DNA from: Bryobacterales bacterium | GTDB taxonomy: Bacteria > Acidobacteriota > Terriglobia > Bryobacterales > Bryobacteraceae | Assembly (NCBI GenBank): GCA_947467185.1 | Contig: CANIHR010000004.1 | Span: 1 to 50,498 of the forward strand | DNA length: 50,498 bases | Reading direction: 5' to 3' | Part shown: piece by piece, positions 24,676-33,374 of the stretch | Layout: each line of letters begins with the position of its first letter | Position numbering within the stretch: the first letter of the stretch is position 1 | The notes under the pieces: model-generated | Seen by the model: the letters and a program-made list of their open reading frames with translations, nothing else | Database searches by the model: none | Told to the model about the DNA's origin: nothing | Made by a program: the position numbers and the translations under genes

Positions 24676-26082
24676 ATGAACGACGATATCTTTTTCGCGC
24701 CGATCACTGACCTCAGCGCCCGTCTGCTGAATAAGGAATTCTCTGCCGTCGAACTGACCAGGGCCTTCGGCGAACGCCTCAAAACCCTCGGCCCCCGGTA
24801 CAACGCACTGGCCCTGCCCCTTACCGAAGTAGCGGTGAAGCGTGCCAAAGCCGTTGACGACGAACTCAGACGCGAACGTCTCCGAGGGCCGCTCCAGGGT
24901 ATTCCGTTTGGTGCCAAGGATCTTCTCTCTTTCGCCGGTCACCGCACCACCTGGGGTGCGAAGCCTTACGAAACGCAGGTGCTGGATGAAACGGCGACCG
25001 TGATCACGAAGCTGGACGCCCTGGGTTCCCTGTTGGTCGGCAAGCTGTCCATGATCGAACTTGCCGGTGGCCCCAGCTATCGCTCCGCCGAGGCATCCCT
25101 GTTCGGCCCGTGCAAAAATCCCTGGGACCCCGCCCGTTGGGCCGGAGGTTCCTCCAGCGGCTCCGGGGCGGCAGTTGCCGCCGGCCTGGTCCCGTTCGCG
25201 CTCGGTTCCGAAACTTCGGGTTCCATCCTGAGTCCCGCCGCCTACTGCGGCGTTACAGGGCTTCGGCCCACTTATGGTCTCGTTAGTCGCCACGGCGCAA
25301 TGGCGCTGTCCTGGACGCTGGATAAAATCGGTCCCATTTGCCGCACCGCGGAAGACTGTGGCCACGTTCTGCAGGCGATCTCCGGTGGAGATTCCAAAGA
25401 TCCTGGTTCGGCGGGCAAGAGTTTCTACTACACGCCTCAGTATGCCCGCAAGATTACCGACCTGAAAGCCGGCGTCGCCGGCGCTGGCTTCGACTGGGCC
25501 GAAGCGGCCTTCGGGGTTCTCCGCGAGGCCGGCCTCAAGACCGCCGCCGCGAAACTCACTGATTTTCCCTATGGTCCGATGATCTCCACCATCATCGGCA
25601 CTGAAGCCGCCTCCATCTTTGAGCCCCTCATTACCAGCGGCAAGGTGGACCAGCTTCAGGATAGTCGCCAGATTGCACGCCTGAAAGCCGGGCTGGAGAT
25701 CCCCGCGAAGGATTATCTAAAGGCCATGCGCATCCGGTCCCTGGTTCGCGATAAGTTCCGCGAGCTGTTCTACGACCTTGATGTCTTAATTGCCCCGACT
25801 TTTCCGAGTATTGCCCCGAAGATTTCAGAGCCCTTCGACGCCCCCGCTACCACCGCGGTCGGCCCCTCGCGACCGCCCAATCCCCTGGGCTCCCTGATTC
25901 AGGCGGGGAATCTGGCTGGCCTGCCCGCCCTTTCCGTTCCCTGCGGCTTCGATCAGGGCATGCCGGTCGCGATCCAGCTCGTCGGCCCACCGTTCAGCGA
26001 AAACCTGCTCTTATCGCTCGGCAGAGAGTTCCAGCAGAGAACCGAGTGGCACAAGCGGCGCCCTCCGTTTATGGCTGCCTAG
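24676..26082 (+). CDS. Amidase-signature family amidohydrolase (GatA/AtzE-like)
   Basis: A 468-residue amidase. The Ser-cisSer-Lys triad is visible: Lys in GIPFGAKDLL (about residue 81), cis-Ser in GGSSSGSGAAVA (about 155) and the nucleophile in GSETSGSILSPA (about 180). The protein has no signal peptide of its own. No gatB or gatC accompanies it, so it is less likely to be the tRNA amidotransferase and more likely a catabolic amide hydrolase. The three-base gap to the Tat-signal mini-protein points to a two-subunit enzyme. The substrate is unknown. Confidence 0.9.
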   Translation: MNDDIFFAPITDLSARLLNKEFSAVELTRAFGERLKTLGPRYNALALPLTEVAVKRAKAVDDELRRERLRGPLQGIPFGAKDLLSFAGHRTTWGAKPYETQVLDETATVITKLDALGSLLVGKLSMIELAGGPSYRSAEASLFGPCKNPWDPARWAGGSSSGSGAAVAAGLVPFALGSETSGSILSPAAYCGVTGLRPTYGLVSRHGAMALSWTLDKIGPICRTAEDCGHVLQAISGGDSKDPGSAGKSFYYTPQYARKITDLKAGVAGAGFDWAEAAFGVLREAGLKTAAAKLTDFPYGPMISTIIGTEAASIFEPLITSGKVDQLQDSRQIARLKAGLEIPAKDYLKAMRIRSLVRDKFRELFYDLDVLIAPTFPSIAPKISEPFDAPATTAVGPSRPPNPLGSLIQAGNLAGLPALSVPCGFDQGMPVAIQLVGPPFSENLLLSLGREFQQRTEWHKRRPPFMAA

Positions 26083-26144
26083 ACCCTTGATTTGTCGGAC
26101 ATAGCCCGAATGACACCTTTCCGACGTGTTATCGTGGGGGTGCA

Positions 26145-29100
26145 TTGACTGTCCGGCCACGCTTCGCTTATTTAGCTCTTTTTCTCGCCTTCCAGAACGT
26201 CGCCTCGCCGCAGGCGCTGTTCCGCAAGCCCGTGAAGGTCCTTGGCGACCCGCAGTATCAGGGTACGGCTTCGAACCCTTTTCTGGTTACGAACAATGGT
26301 CCCAACGTCACGGAAGGCAGGGAATTCAGCTTCCCGCTCGGCATCGCTGTCGATAACTCCGTTTCACCACCCAATATCTACATCGCGGATGCCGGTAATA
26401 ACCGCGTCCTTGGCTTCCGCTACGCTACGCAACTGGTAGCCGGGGCCACCGCCGATATCGTTCTTGGCCAGGTCGACATGTTCGCCAACCTCTCCCAGGG
26501 CTCCGGTGGACGCTCCACCGGCATGAATCAGCCGACTGGTCTGGCATGCGACAGCCAGGGTAATCTGTACGTCGCCGACACCGGTAACAATCGCATTCTT
26601 CGTTACCCGAAACCGCTCACCCAGCCCGCTGGCATCGCTTTCCCCGACATGGTAATCGGCCAGACTTCCCTTACGGGGAAGAGCGCCAATTCCGGGGGCA
26701 TCAGTGCAACTTCCCTGGCTACGGGGCTTACGACGGTTACCCACACAGGTCTCGCCTTCGATTCCACCGGCAATCTGTGGGTCGCCGACACGGGCAACAA
26801 CCGCGTCCTCCGGTATCCGGTTGCCCTCCTCCAGAAAGGGCAAAATGGCCCAGCAGCGGACCTCGTCATCGGGCAGAACGACTTTGCCAGCCGGATCTCC
26901 ACCACCAGCAGTACCAGCAAGACCAACCTGATTCAGCCCCAGGGCATTTCGTTCGATTCCACTGGTCGTCTGTTTGTGGCCGACCTGGGCCGCCGCGTTC
27001 TGGTTTATCCCGCCGGAGTCGCCACCAACGGGGTCGCTAGCCGCATCATGGGTCTCGACCCAGCGGTCTTTAATACCAACAACCAGTCGGCGATCTCTCT
27101 CGGTGTCGCGTACGGCGTCGTCGGTACCAGCGCAGGCATTGTTGTGGCGGACTCCTCGAATAACCGCCTCATGGTTTACCCCGGGGTGGACACCTGGCTA
27201 CCCGAAGGCACGCAGTTCTCACCTACGGCTACATCCGTCATTGGCCAGACGAATTTCACGAGCGTCAAGGCCAACCAGGGACAGGGCGATTCCTCGGCCA
27301 GTTCCTTGAACTTCCCTGCGCAGGTTGCGTTCTCCGGTTCGGAACTATTCGTTGCCGATGCCCAGAACAACCGCGTTCTCGTTTTCAATGCTGGCCCGGG
27401 TGGCATCACGGCAACCGCCAGCCGCGTCATTGGTCAGCTGGACTTTCCCTACAACGCAGTGAATTTGATCGAGGGTCGCGAATTTCAGTTAGCATCCGGA
27501 CTGAGCGTTTCCTCTCCGCTGGGAACCGCCATCCTGGACCAGTCCGTCAGCCCGCCCCGCCTCTGGGTGGCTGATTCGCTGAACCACCGGGTCCTGGGGT
27601 TCAAAGACTTCACCAGGCTGAAGAACGGTGACAAAGCTGACATCGTGATCGGACAGCCCGATCTGTTCCGCAACCTGGTCAACTATCCTTCGAACGACGC
27701 CACTCTGCCGAACGCTCAGGGTCTCAGATTTCCTACCGGCCTGGCTGTTGATTCCACAGGCAATCTGTTCGTGGCCGACACCGGTAACTCCCGAATCCTG
27801 CGCTTCCCGGCTCCCTTCGATTCCGGTAAGAAGGGTCTGGAGTCAGCCGATCTGGTCCTTGGCCAGGTGAACTTTACCTCCGTGGTTACCGATCCTTCCG
27901 ACCGGACAATGAGCGCCCCTTTCGGCCTTGCCCTCACGGCTGACGCCGCGAACTCGGCCAACCCGACGGGTGGCTTCCTGATCGCCACTGACGGCGTACA
28001 CAACCGGGTGCTGTTCTTCCCCAAGCCATTTTCAAACGGCATGGCAGCTACCAAACTTTTGGGTTCGCTGAACTTCTTCAGCACCACTCCCGGCAGTTCC
28101 GACCCGCCCCGCCTCAACGCGCCCCACGGCGTGGCTGTCGACCCGCAGGACCGCGTCATTGTGGCTGACAGCGGCAATCGTCGCGTACAGGTCTATAACA
28201 AAGCGGCGAATATCAACAACTACGACACACCGCCCATCAGTATTGCGACGGCCGGTCTGCCGCTTGCCGTTACTTCCACTGCAACTGGCTTTTGGGTCAA
28301 CGACGCGACGAATAACCAGGTCCTGCACTACCCGGTCGTCGATCAGTTGCCGCTGAAGAATAATGCCAGCGATGCAACGCTGCCGGTGCTCTCTCCCCTC
28401 TCTGTATTCCAGGACACATATGGGAACCTGCTGGCAACGGATGCTGCCCAGCGCGTGGTCTATTACGCGCCGCAGTTGACGCTGGTAAGCGGTGCCAACT
28501 ATGCGAATCGTCCGCTCACCGCCGGCTCTATCGCCGCCGTGTTTCCTACGGTCACCACGAATGCTCTCGCGGGTTCCACAGCGGCTGCCACGGAAGTTCC
28601 ACTGCCTACTCTGCTGGCGGACACCCAGGTTCTTGTGAACGGCACTCCCGCACCCCTCTTCTTTGTATCCGCTGCTCAGATCAACCTGCAGCTTTCCAAT
28701 AACCTGCCCGGTGGTGGTACTGCCGATGTTCAGGTTATCCACCCGGTCTCTGGTCAGATTGCCGGCGGTGCGGAACTGCAGCTTACCTCCGCTGCCCCGG
28801 CGATGTTCACATCCAACGCCTCCGGTGGTGGACAGATCGTTGCTTACAACGCCGCCGACGGCACTATCAACTCCAACGCAAACGCTGTTGCGCGCGGCCA
28901 ATACATCGTTCTTTATGGGACCGGGCTTGGCCCGGTTGCGAACCCGCCCGCCGATGGTCAGGGCCCCACCGGTGTCACGCCGGCCCCGAACAAGCCGCTT
29001 GTGGTGATTGGTGCCTCCGGTACTGCGCTGCCGGAAGAGAACATTACGTACTCAGGCCTCGCTCCCGGCCTGGTCGGTGTATGGCAGCTGAATCTTCTGA

Positions 29101-29213
29101 TTCCTGCCAACGCCCAGACGGGTCCCTCGGTCTCGGTGCGCATCTTCCAGAACAGCATCCCGAGCGTGGATTCCACCTCCACTTCCGGCCCGACTACCAT
29201 CGCCATCAAGTAA
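26145..29213 (+). CDS. Secreted NHL-repeat protein with C-terminal TIGR03437-like domain
   Basis: A 1022-residue protein with an N-terminal signal segment (FAYLALFLAFQNVASPQA). About eleven NHL-type repeats follow, such as IADAGNNRVLGF, VADTGNNRILRYP, VADSLNHRVLGF and VADTGNSRILRF, enough for two beta-propellers. From about residue 775 the sequence (LVSGANYAN... PTLLADTQVLVNG... AQINLQLSNNLPGG... YGTGLGPV) matches the uncharacterised C-terminal domain TIGR03437 known mainly from Solibacter-like genomes. It probably binds a ligand or surface outside the cell. The start is TTG at 26145 with GGGGGTG just upstream. Confidence 0.85.
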   Translation: MTVRPRFAYLALFLAFQNVASPQALFRKPVKVLGDPQYQGTASNPFLVTNNGPNVTEGREFSFPLGIAVDNSVSPPNIYIADAGNNRVLGFRYATQLVAGATADIVLGQVDMFANLSQGSGGRSTGMNQPTGLACDSQGNLYVADTGNNRILRYPKPLTQPAGIAFPDMVIGQTSLTGKSANSGGISATSLATGLTTVTHTGLAFDSTGNLWVADTGNNRVLRYPVALLQKGQNGPAADLVIGQNDFASRISTTSSTSKTNLIQPQGISFDSTGRLFVADLGRRVLVYPAGVATNGVASRIMGLDPAVFNTNNQSAISLGVAYGVVGTSAGIVVADSSNNRLMVYPGVDTWLPEGTQFSPTATSVIGQTNFTSVKANQGQGDSSASSLNFPAQVAFSGSELFVADAQNNRVLVFNAGPGGITATASRVIGQLDFPYNAVNLIEGREFQLASGLSVSSPLGTAILDQSVSPPRLWVADSLNHRVLGFKDFTRLKNGDKADIVIGQPDLFRNLVNYPSNDATLPNAQGLRFPTGLAVDSTGNLFVADTGNSRILRFPAPFDSGKKGLESADLVLGQVNFTSVVTDPSDRTMSAPFGLALTADAANSANPTGGFLIATDGVHNRVLFFPKPFSNGMAATKLLGSLNFFSTTPGSSDPPRLNAPHGVAVDPQDRVIVADSGNRRVQVYNKAANINNYDTPPISIATAGLPLAVTSTATGFWVNDATNNQVLHYPVVDQLPLKNNASDATLPVLSPLSVFQDTYGNLLATDAAQRVVYYAPQLTLVSGANYANRPLTAGSIAAVFPTVTTNALAGSTAAATEVPLPTLLADTQVLVNGTPAPLFFVSAAQINLQLSNNLPGGGTADVQVIHPVSGQIAGGAELQLTSAAPAMFTSNASGGGQIVAYNAADGTINSNANAVARGQYIVLYGTGLGPVANPPADGQGPTGVTPAPNKPLVVIGASGTALPEENITYSGLAPGLVGVWQLNLLIPANAQTGPSVSVRIFQNSIPSVDSTSTSGPTTIAIK

Positions 29214-29735
29214 GTATTCCGCCTGGCGCTGTAAGATTTCCATACCCCTGCTACTTGCTTTCTACTAGTGCGATTCACGATAATAGAGGTGAGAGGTGTG
29301 CCTTATTCAGGGTGCACCCGATGGAGCTACCTTTGGCCGTTGCAGCTGCTACTCGCTCATCCCTGGTCGGTGCACTCCTTCGCACTGCGTTTTCCGGTCA
29401 TCGGCACTCAGCCGTCACCTTCCTTCGAGGCCTCTCTTGCAGCGAACTCGAATGTCTGGCAGAATTCGAAGGCTCCTGCGCACTGGAAGCTCACGGTTTA
29501 GACCCGTTTAATCCCTATCGGCTGCTGGAAGATTTTTTTGAGCCGTCGGTATCAGAACGATGGTGTAATGCTGAAGACCGAGCGCACAAAACTTTCCTCG
29601 TGTTAGCCTGGCTTGAATACTCCCGCCGCCCCTTTAGTCAACCTTCGTCTCCCCAACCCTCTTCCATCGTTACCCTTCGATCCACAATCTAAAACATAGA
29701 CTGAGAATTTTCCGGCCCGGCGGAACTATGTATAC
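29214..29735. other. 522-base intergenic gap of lower GC
   Basis: Between the NHL gene and comEC. It holds no recognised RNA, terminator or repeat. One plus-strand ORF (29321-29692) is listed separately. Base composition is visibly less GC-rich than the neighbouring genes, and rarely used codons such as TTA appear. Confidence 0.6.
29321..29692 (+). CDS. Doubtful hypothetical ORF
   Basis: A possible 123-residue protein beginning MELPLAVAAATRSSLV, with an AGGGTG ribosome-site-like sequence nine to ten bases upstream. Its middle (LECLAEFEGSCALE, AHKTFLVLAWLEYSRR) could be helical. No family is recognised. It uses TTA and CGA codons that genes around it avoid, so it is either a recently acquired gene or chance open frame. 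Confidence 0.3.
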   Translation: MELPLAVAAATRSSLVGALLRTAFSGHRHSAVTFLRGLSCSELECLAEFEGSCALEAHGLDPFNPYRLLEDFFEPSVSERWCNAEDRAHKTFLVLAWLEYSRRPFSQPSSPQPSSIVTLRSTI

Positions 29736-32213
29736 GTGCGTCTCCGCGAGCCTCTGCTCCTCCCCCTGGCCGCCGTCTGTGCAGGCATCCTCGCCGCGCA
29801 CTTCGTCCCTTTCTCGTGGCCGGAGGTTCTGCCGTTCGCTGCTACCGCAGCTTTCCTTGCCGTGCTTGCCTGGAAGAAGGCCCCTTTCGGCGCCAGGGCT
29901 AGTGCGCTTTGCTCTGTAGCGCTCCTGTCGGCCGCACTTGGGACGTCCCGACCTCACTTGCCGCCTCGGCTCTCCGTTGAAGATGGCCAACTCGCCATCT
30001 TCGATGGCTGCGTTGTCACTCCGGCCCTCCCGTCGGAAGGCCGTGAGCGGTTCGAACTCGAACTTGCCCCTCATACACGCGCTCAAGTGTCGCTGTACGC
30101 AAAAGAGCCGGTCGATATCCCCTTTCTCCCGTACGGCACCAGACTCGAATTCACCGGACGCATCCGCCCCATCCACAACTTCAACAATCCTGGTTCTTTT
30201 GATGCCATTCAGTACTTCGCCCGGCGCAAGGTTTACTGGAACGCATCGGGCGATGTTGCCACGCTGAAGATCCTCCCCGGCCAGTGCGGAACTGCCTGGG
30301 AACGCCCCATTTTCGCGCTCCGAGCCGCTGCGCTCGACCGTCTGGAACGTCTCTACCCGAACGACAACTACACGGCCGGCATGATGGCCGCTGTTCTCCT
30401 CGGCGAAACCTCCCGCATGGAACGCTTCTGGACCGAAGACTACCGGACTACCGGTACCTACCACGCCCTCGTCATCTCCGGCAGCCATGTCGCCATCCTC
30501 GCCGCCGTCCTGTTGCTCTTCCTCCGCCTGCTTTGGGTCCCGCAATGGGCGGCGCTCTCAGCCACCATTGGAGTTGCCTGGCTCTATGCGGGCGTCACGG
30601 GCTGGCAGGCCCCGGTTGTTCGGTCCGCCGTCGGCATGAGCCTTTACGGGGTTGCTCGCATCTTCTATCGCGAAGGCCGCCTCCTCAACCTCCTGGCTGG
30701 TATCGCGATCCTCTTCCTCGTAGTCGATCCTTCGCAGCTCTTCGAAGCCAGTTTTCAACTCACCTTCCTCGCGGTGGCCGCCATCGGAGCCTTCGCCGTG
30801 CCCCTGCTCGAAGCCACGTCGGAACCTCTCTCCGCGGGATGCCGAGCCCTTGCCGAAGACCGTCGCGATATTCGCCTCGCCCCCCGCACCGCCCAGTTCC
30901 GCGTGGAACTTCGGCTCCTGTCTCTGACGCTGCAGATGGTCACCCGGCTCCCCCTCCGCGCGGGCAACTTCCTGGTTGTCACCTGCGCCCGACTCGCGCT
31001 CTACCTCTGGGAGATTGTCGTTACGTCGCTCGTTATCCAGGTTGCTCTGGCGCTGCCTATGGTCTGGTACTTCCACCGGCTCTCCTTCTCAGGCCTCACC
31101 GCCAACGTGATGGTCCTTCCGGTCCTGACCGCCCTCGTTCCTCTCGGTTTCCTCGCCATCGCGCTCAACTCACACCCTGTCGCGATTCTCTGCCGCATCC
31201 TCCTGGCACTCTCGAAATGGGCCGCTGCCCTCAACGCTCGCTGGGAGCCCGACTGGCGCATTCCCGCTCCGCCTCTCTGGCTCGCCGTCGCCTTCTGCTC
31301 CCTTTTACTCCTCGCCGCCTGGCGGCACCTCCCTCGCTGGTGCCGCATCCTCAGCTGGGCCGCTCTCGCCAGCCTTCTCGCGGTCATGGCAATTCACCCC
31401 TTCGCGGCCCGCACTACTCCGAACCGCTTTGAACTTGACGCGATCGACGTGGGCCAGGGGGACAGCCTCCTGGCGGCCTTCCCCACCGGCAAACTAATGT
31501 TGATCGATTCAGGCGGCATCCCCTCCTTCGGCCAGTCCCGCAAATCGGCCCTCGATATCGGCGAAGATGTCGTTGCTCCCTACCTTTGGTCCCGTGCCAT
31601 CCGCCATCTTGATGTCATCGTCATGAGCCACGCCCACGACGACCATATGGGCGGCATGCCAGCCATCCTCCGCGATTTCCGCCCCGCCGAGCTCTGGACC
31701 GGTGCAGTCGCTGAAAATTCCGGATGGCAAAAGGTCCGCACCGCGGCCACACAATACGGCGTCCGCATCCGTGAAATGCGTCGCCAGCCAACTTTTGACT
31801 TTGCCGGAACCCGAGTCACAGTCCTCGCCCCTGGTCCCGACTACGTAGCCGACGCCAAACCCAAAAACGACGACTCCCTCGTTCTCCGCATCGACTACGG
31901 AACCACCTCTTTCCTGCTTGCCGGAGACATGGAAAAACGCATCGAACGGGAGATCCTCGGCGCAGGCCTGCTCCAGCCGGTCAGCGTCCTGAAAGTTGGG
32001 CACCACGGCAGCCGGACATCCTCCACTCCCGAATTCCTCGACCTGCTCCACCCTGCTTTCGCCATGGTTTCGGTTGGCTTCGAAAACTCCTACGGCCACC
32101 CCAACCCGGCCACGATCGCAGCACTACAGGAGCGCCATGCCGCCATCCTCCGCACCGATGAACATGGACTCGTCCGTGTCTCCAGCAACGGCCATCGCAT
32201 TCGCGTAGACTGA
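29736..32213 (+). CDS. comEC: ComEC/Rec2 DNA-uptake channel with metallo-beta-lactamase domain
   Basis: An 825-residue polytopic membrane protein that carries single-stranded DNA across the inner membrane in natural transformation. The N-terminal DUF4131/OB region (about 1-190) is followed by the competence domain of membrane helices (about 200-550), including GSHVAILAAV. The C-terminal metallo-beta-lactamase domain starts at AIDVGQGDS and holds MSHAHDDHMGGM (HxHxDH) and KVGHHGSRTS. The start is GTG at 29736; the overlapping ATG at 29728 is in another frame. It is followed by a DUF2809 gene three bases downstream. Confidence 0.94.
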   Translation: MRLREPLLLPLAAVCAGILAAHFVPFSWPEVLPFAATAAFLAVLAWKKAPFGARASALCSVALLSAALGTSRPHLPPRLSVEDGQLAIFDGCVVTPALPSEGRERFELELAPHTRAQVSLYAKEPVDIPFLPYGTRLEFTGRIRPIHNFNNPGSFDAIQYFARRKVYWNASGDVATLKILPGQCGTAWERPIFALRAAALDRLERLYPNDNYTAGMMAAVLLGETSRMERFWTEDYRTTGTYHALVISGSHVAILAAVLLLFLRLLWVPQWAALSATIGVAWLYAGVTGWQAPVVRSAVGMSLYGVARIFYREGRLLNLLAGIAILFLVVDPSQLFEASFQLTFLAVAAIGAFAVPLLEATSEPLSAGCRALAEDRRDIRLAPRTAQFRVELRLLSLTLQMVTRLPLRAGNFLVVTCARLALYLWEIVVTSLVIQVALALPMVWYFHRLSFSGLTANVMVLPVLTALVPLGFLAIALNSHPVAILCRILLALSKWAAALNARWEPDWRIPAPPLWLAVAFCSLLLLAAWRHLPRWCRILSWAALASLLAVMAIHPFAARTTPNRFELDAIDVGQGDSLLAAFPTGKLMLIDSGGIPSFGQSRKSALDIGEDVVAPYLWSRAIRHLDVIVMSHAHDDHMGGMPAILRDFRPAELWTGAVAENSGWQKVRTAATQYGVRIREMRRQPTFDFAGTRVTVLAPGPDYVADAKPKNDDSLVLRIDYGTTSFLLAGDMEKRIEREILGAGLLQPVSVLKVGHHGSRTSSTPEFLDLLHPAFAMVSVGFENSYGHPNPATIAALQERHAAILRTDEHGLVRVSSNGHRIRVD

Positions 32214-32216
32214 AGT

Positions 32217-32576
32217 TTGCGCCGCTTCTGGATCTCGTGTATCGTCGGCATCATTGCCCTCGGCATCTTGTCTCGTGTGGTGCACACCGGGGCCGTTCTG
32301 TTCGATAAATATCTGGGCGACGTGCTGTATGCCGCCATGGTCTACGCCATCCTGCGGCTCTGGTTCCGGCCCGCCCCGGCAACCCTCGCCGCCTCCGCCA
32401 TCATGCTTGCCCTGGAACTCTTCCAGCTCACCGGATTCCCCTCCCACCTTCTCGCCAGTGAACACACCCTGCCCCGCGTCACTGCCCGCTTGCTCGGCAC
32501 CTCCTTCAGTTGGGCCGACCTCCTTTCGTACGCCATGGGAATCGCTTCCATCCGCCTCGCTACAATGGCCCGATGA
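32217..32576 (+). CDS. DUF2809-family membrane protein
   Basis: A 119-residue protein with four hydrophobic segments. DKYLGDVLYAAMVYAI, ALELFQL and LGTSFSWADLLSYAMGI match the DUF2809 pattern. The family has no known function. The start is TTG three bases after the comEC stop, and the stop overlaps the following SDR gene as ATGA, so the three genes are likely one transcription unit. Confidence 0.8.
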   Translation: MRRFWISCIVGIIALGILSRVVHTGAVLFDKYLGDVLYAAMVYAILRLWFRPAPATLAASAIMLALELFQLTGFPSHLLASEHTLPRVTARLLGTSFSWADLLSYAMGIASIRLATMAR

Positions 32577-33304
32577 ACGCAATTGTGACGGGAGCGAGCC
32601 GCGGCATTGGCCGGGGTATCGCAAAGGACCTCTCGCGCGACCACAAGGTCATCGCCACTTACCTCGGCAGCCTCGAAAATGCCGAGAGCCTCAAAGCCGA
32701 AACCGGCTGTGAAATCTTCCGCTGCGACATCGGCAATCCCACCGACCGCGCCGCCCTCATCGACTTCGCCCGCGGGGTTTTCCCGGAAGGCCTCGATCTT
32801 CTGGTGAACAACGCCGGAATCGCCCCCCGGGAACGGCTCGACGTCCTCCAGGCCACCGAACAGAGCTTCGATGAACTCATCAATACCAATCTGAAGGGCC
32901 CGCACTTCCTCACTCAGCTCGCCGCCAACTGGATGCTCGAAAAAGGCTCCGGCCGCATCGTCTTCGTCTCCTCCATCTCGGCCTTTACCGCTTCTGTCAA
33001 CCGCGCCGAATACTGCATTTCCAAGGCCGGAGTCAGCATGTCCCGCCTCGTCTACGCCCAGCGCCTCGCGCCTGAAAATATTCAGGTTTTCGAGATCCAG
33101 CCTGGCATTATCCGCACCGACATGATCTCGAAGGTGGAGAAGGTCTACGACGAAAAGATTGCTGGGGGCCTCCTCCCGCAGCGCCGCATGGGTGAACCCG
33201 CCGACATAGCCAACGTCGTCCGCTCTATCGCCTCGGGCCATCTCGACTACTGCGCGGGCCAGATCCTTCACGCCGATGGCGGCTTCCACATCCGGAGCCT
33301 GTAG
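32573..33304 (+). CDS. SDR-family 3-oxoacyl-ACP reductase-like protein
   Basis: A 243-residue NAD(P)-dependent reductase. The cofactor loop is TGASRGIG, NNAG is present, Ser lies in VSSISAF and the catalytic Tyr-Lys pair in YCISK. The DGGFH ending is FabG-like. Annotated relatives are often called 3-ketoacyl-ACP reductase, but the substrate is not defined by sequence. The ATG at 32573 overlaps the preceding stop. It is followed 70 bases later by the trigger-factor gene. Confidence 0.88.
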   Translation: MNAIVTGASRGIGRGIAKDLSRDHKVIATYLGSLENAESLKAETGCEIFRCDIGNPTDRAALIDFARGVFPEGLDLLVNNAGIAPRERLDVLQATEQSFDELINTNLKGPHFLTQLAANWMLEKGSGRIVFVSSISAFTASVNRAEYCISKAGVSMSRLVYAQRLAPENIQVFEIQPGIIRTDMISKVEKVYDEKIAGGLLPQRRMGEPADIANVVRSIASGHLDYCAGQILHADGGFHIRSL

Positions 33305-33374
33305 CCCCTTTGTTATCCTGAAAGTTCCATCCACAGTTGGTTTTTAAAACTGAAGATTCCCGAGGACCCCGATT

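Noticed and set aside
24466-26082. Small Tat ORF and amidase as one gene broken by a frameshift
   Set aside because: The small protein ends with a conserved-looking C-terminal tail and proper stop, and the amidase has a complete N-terminus from its own ATG. Two genes fit better.
26390-28200. Repeated similar DNA blocks suggesting a CRISPR or tandem array
   Set aside because: The repetition is protein-level NHL repeats within one open frame; spacing and DNA identity are too irregular.
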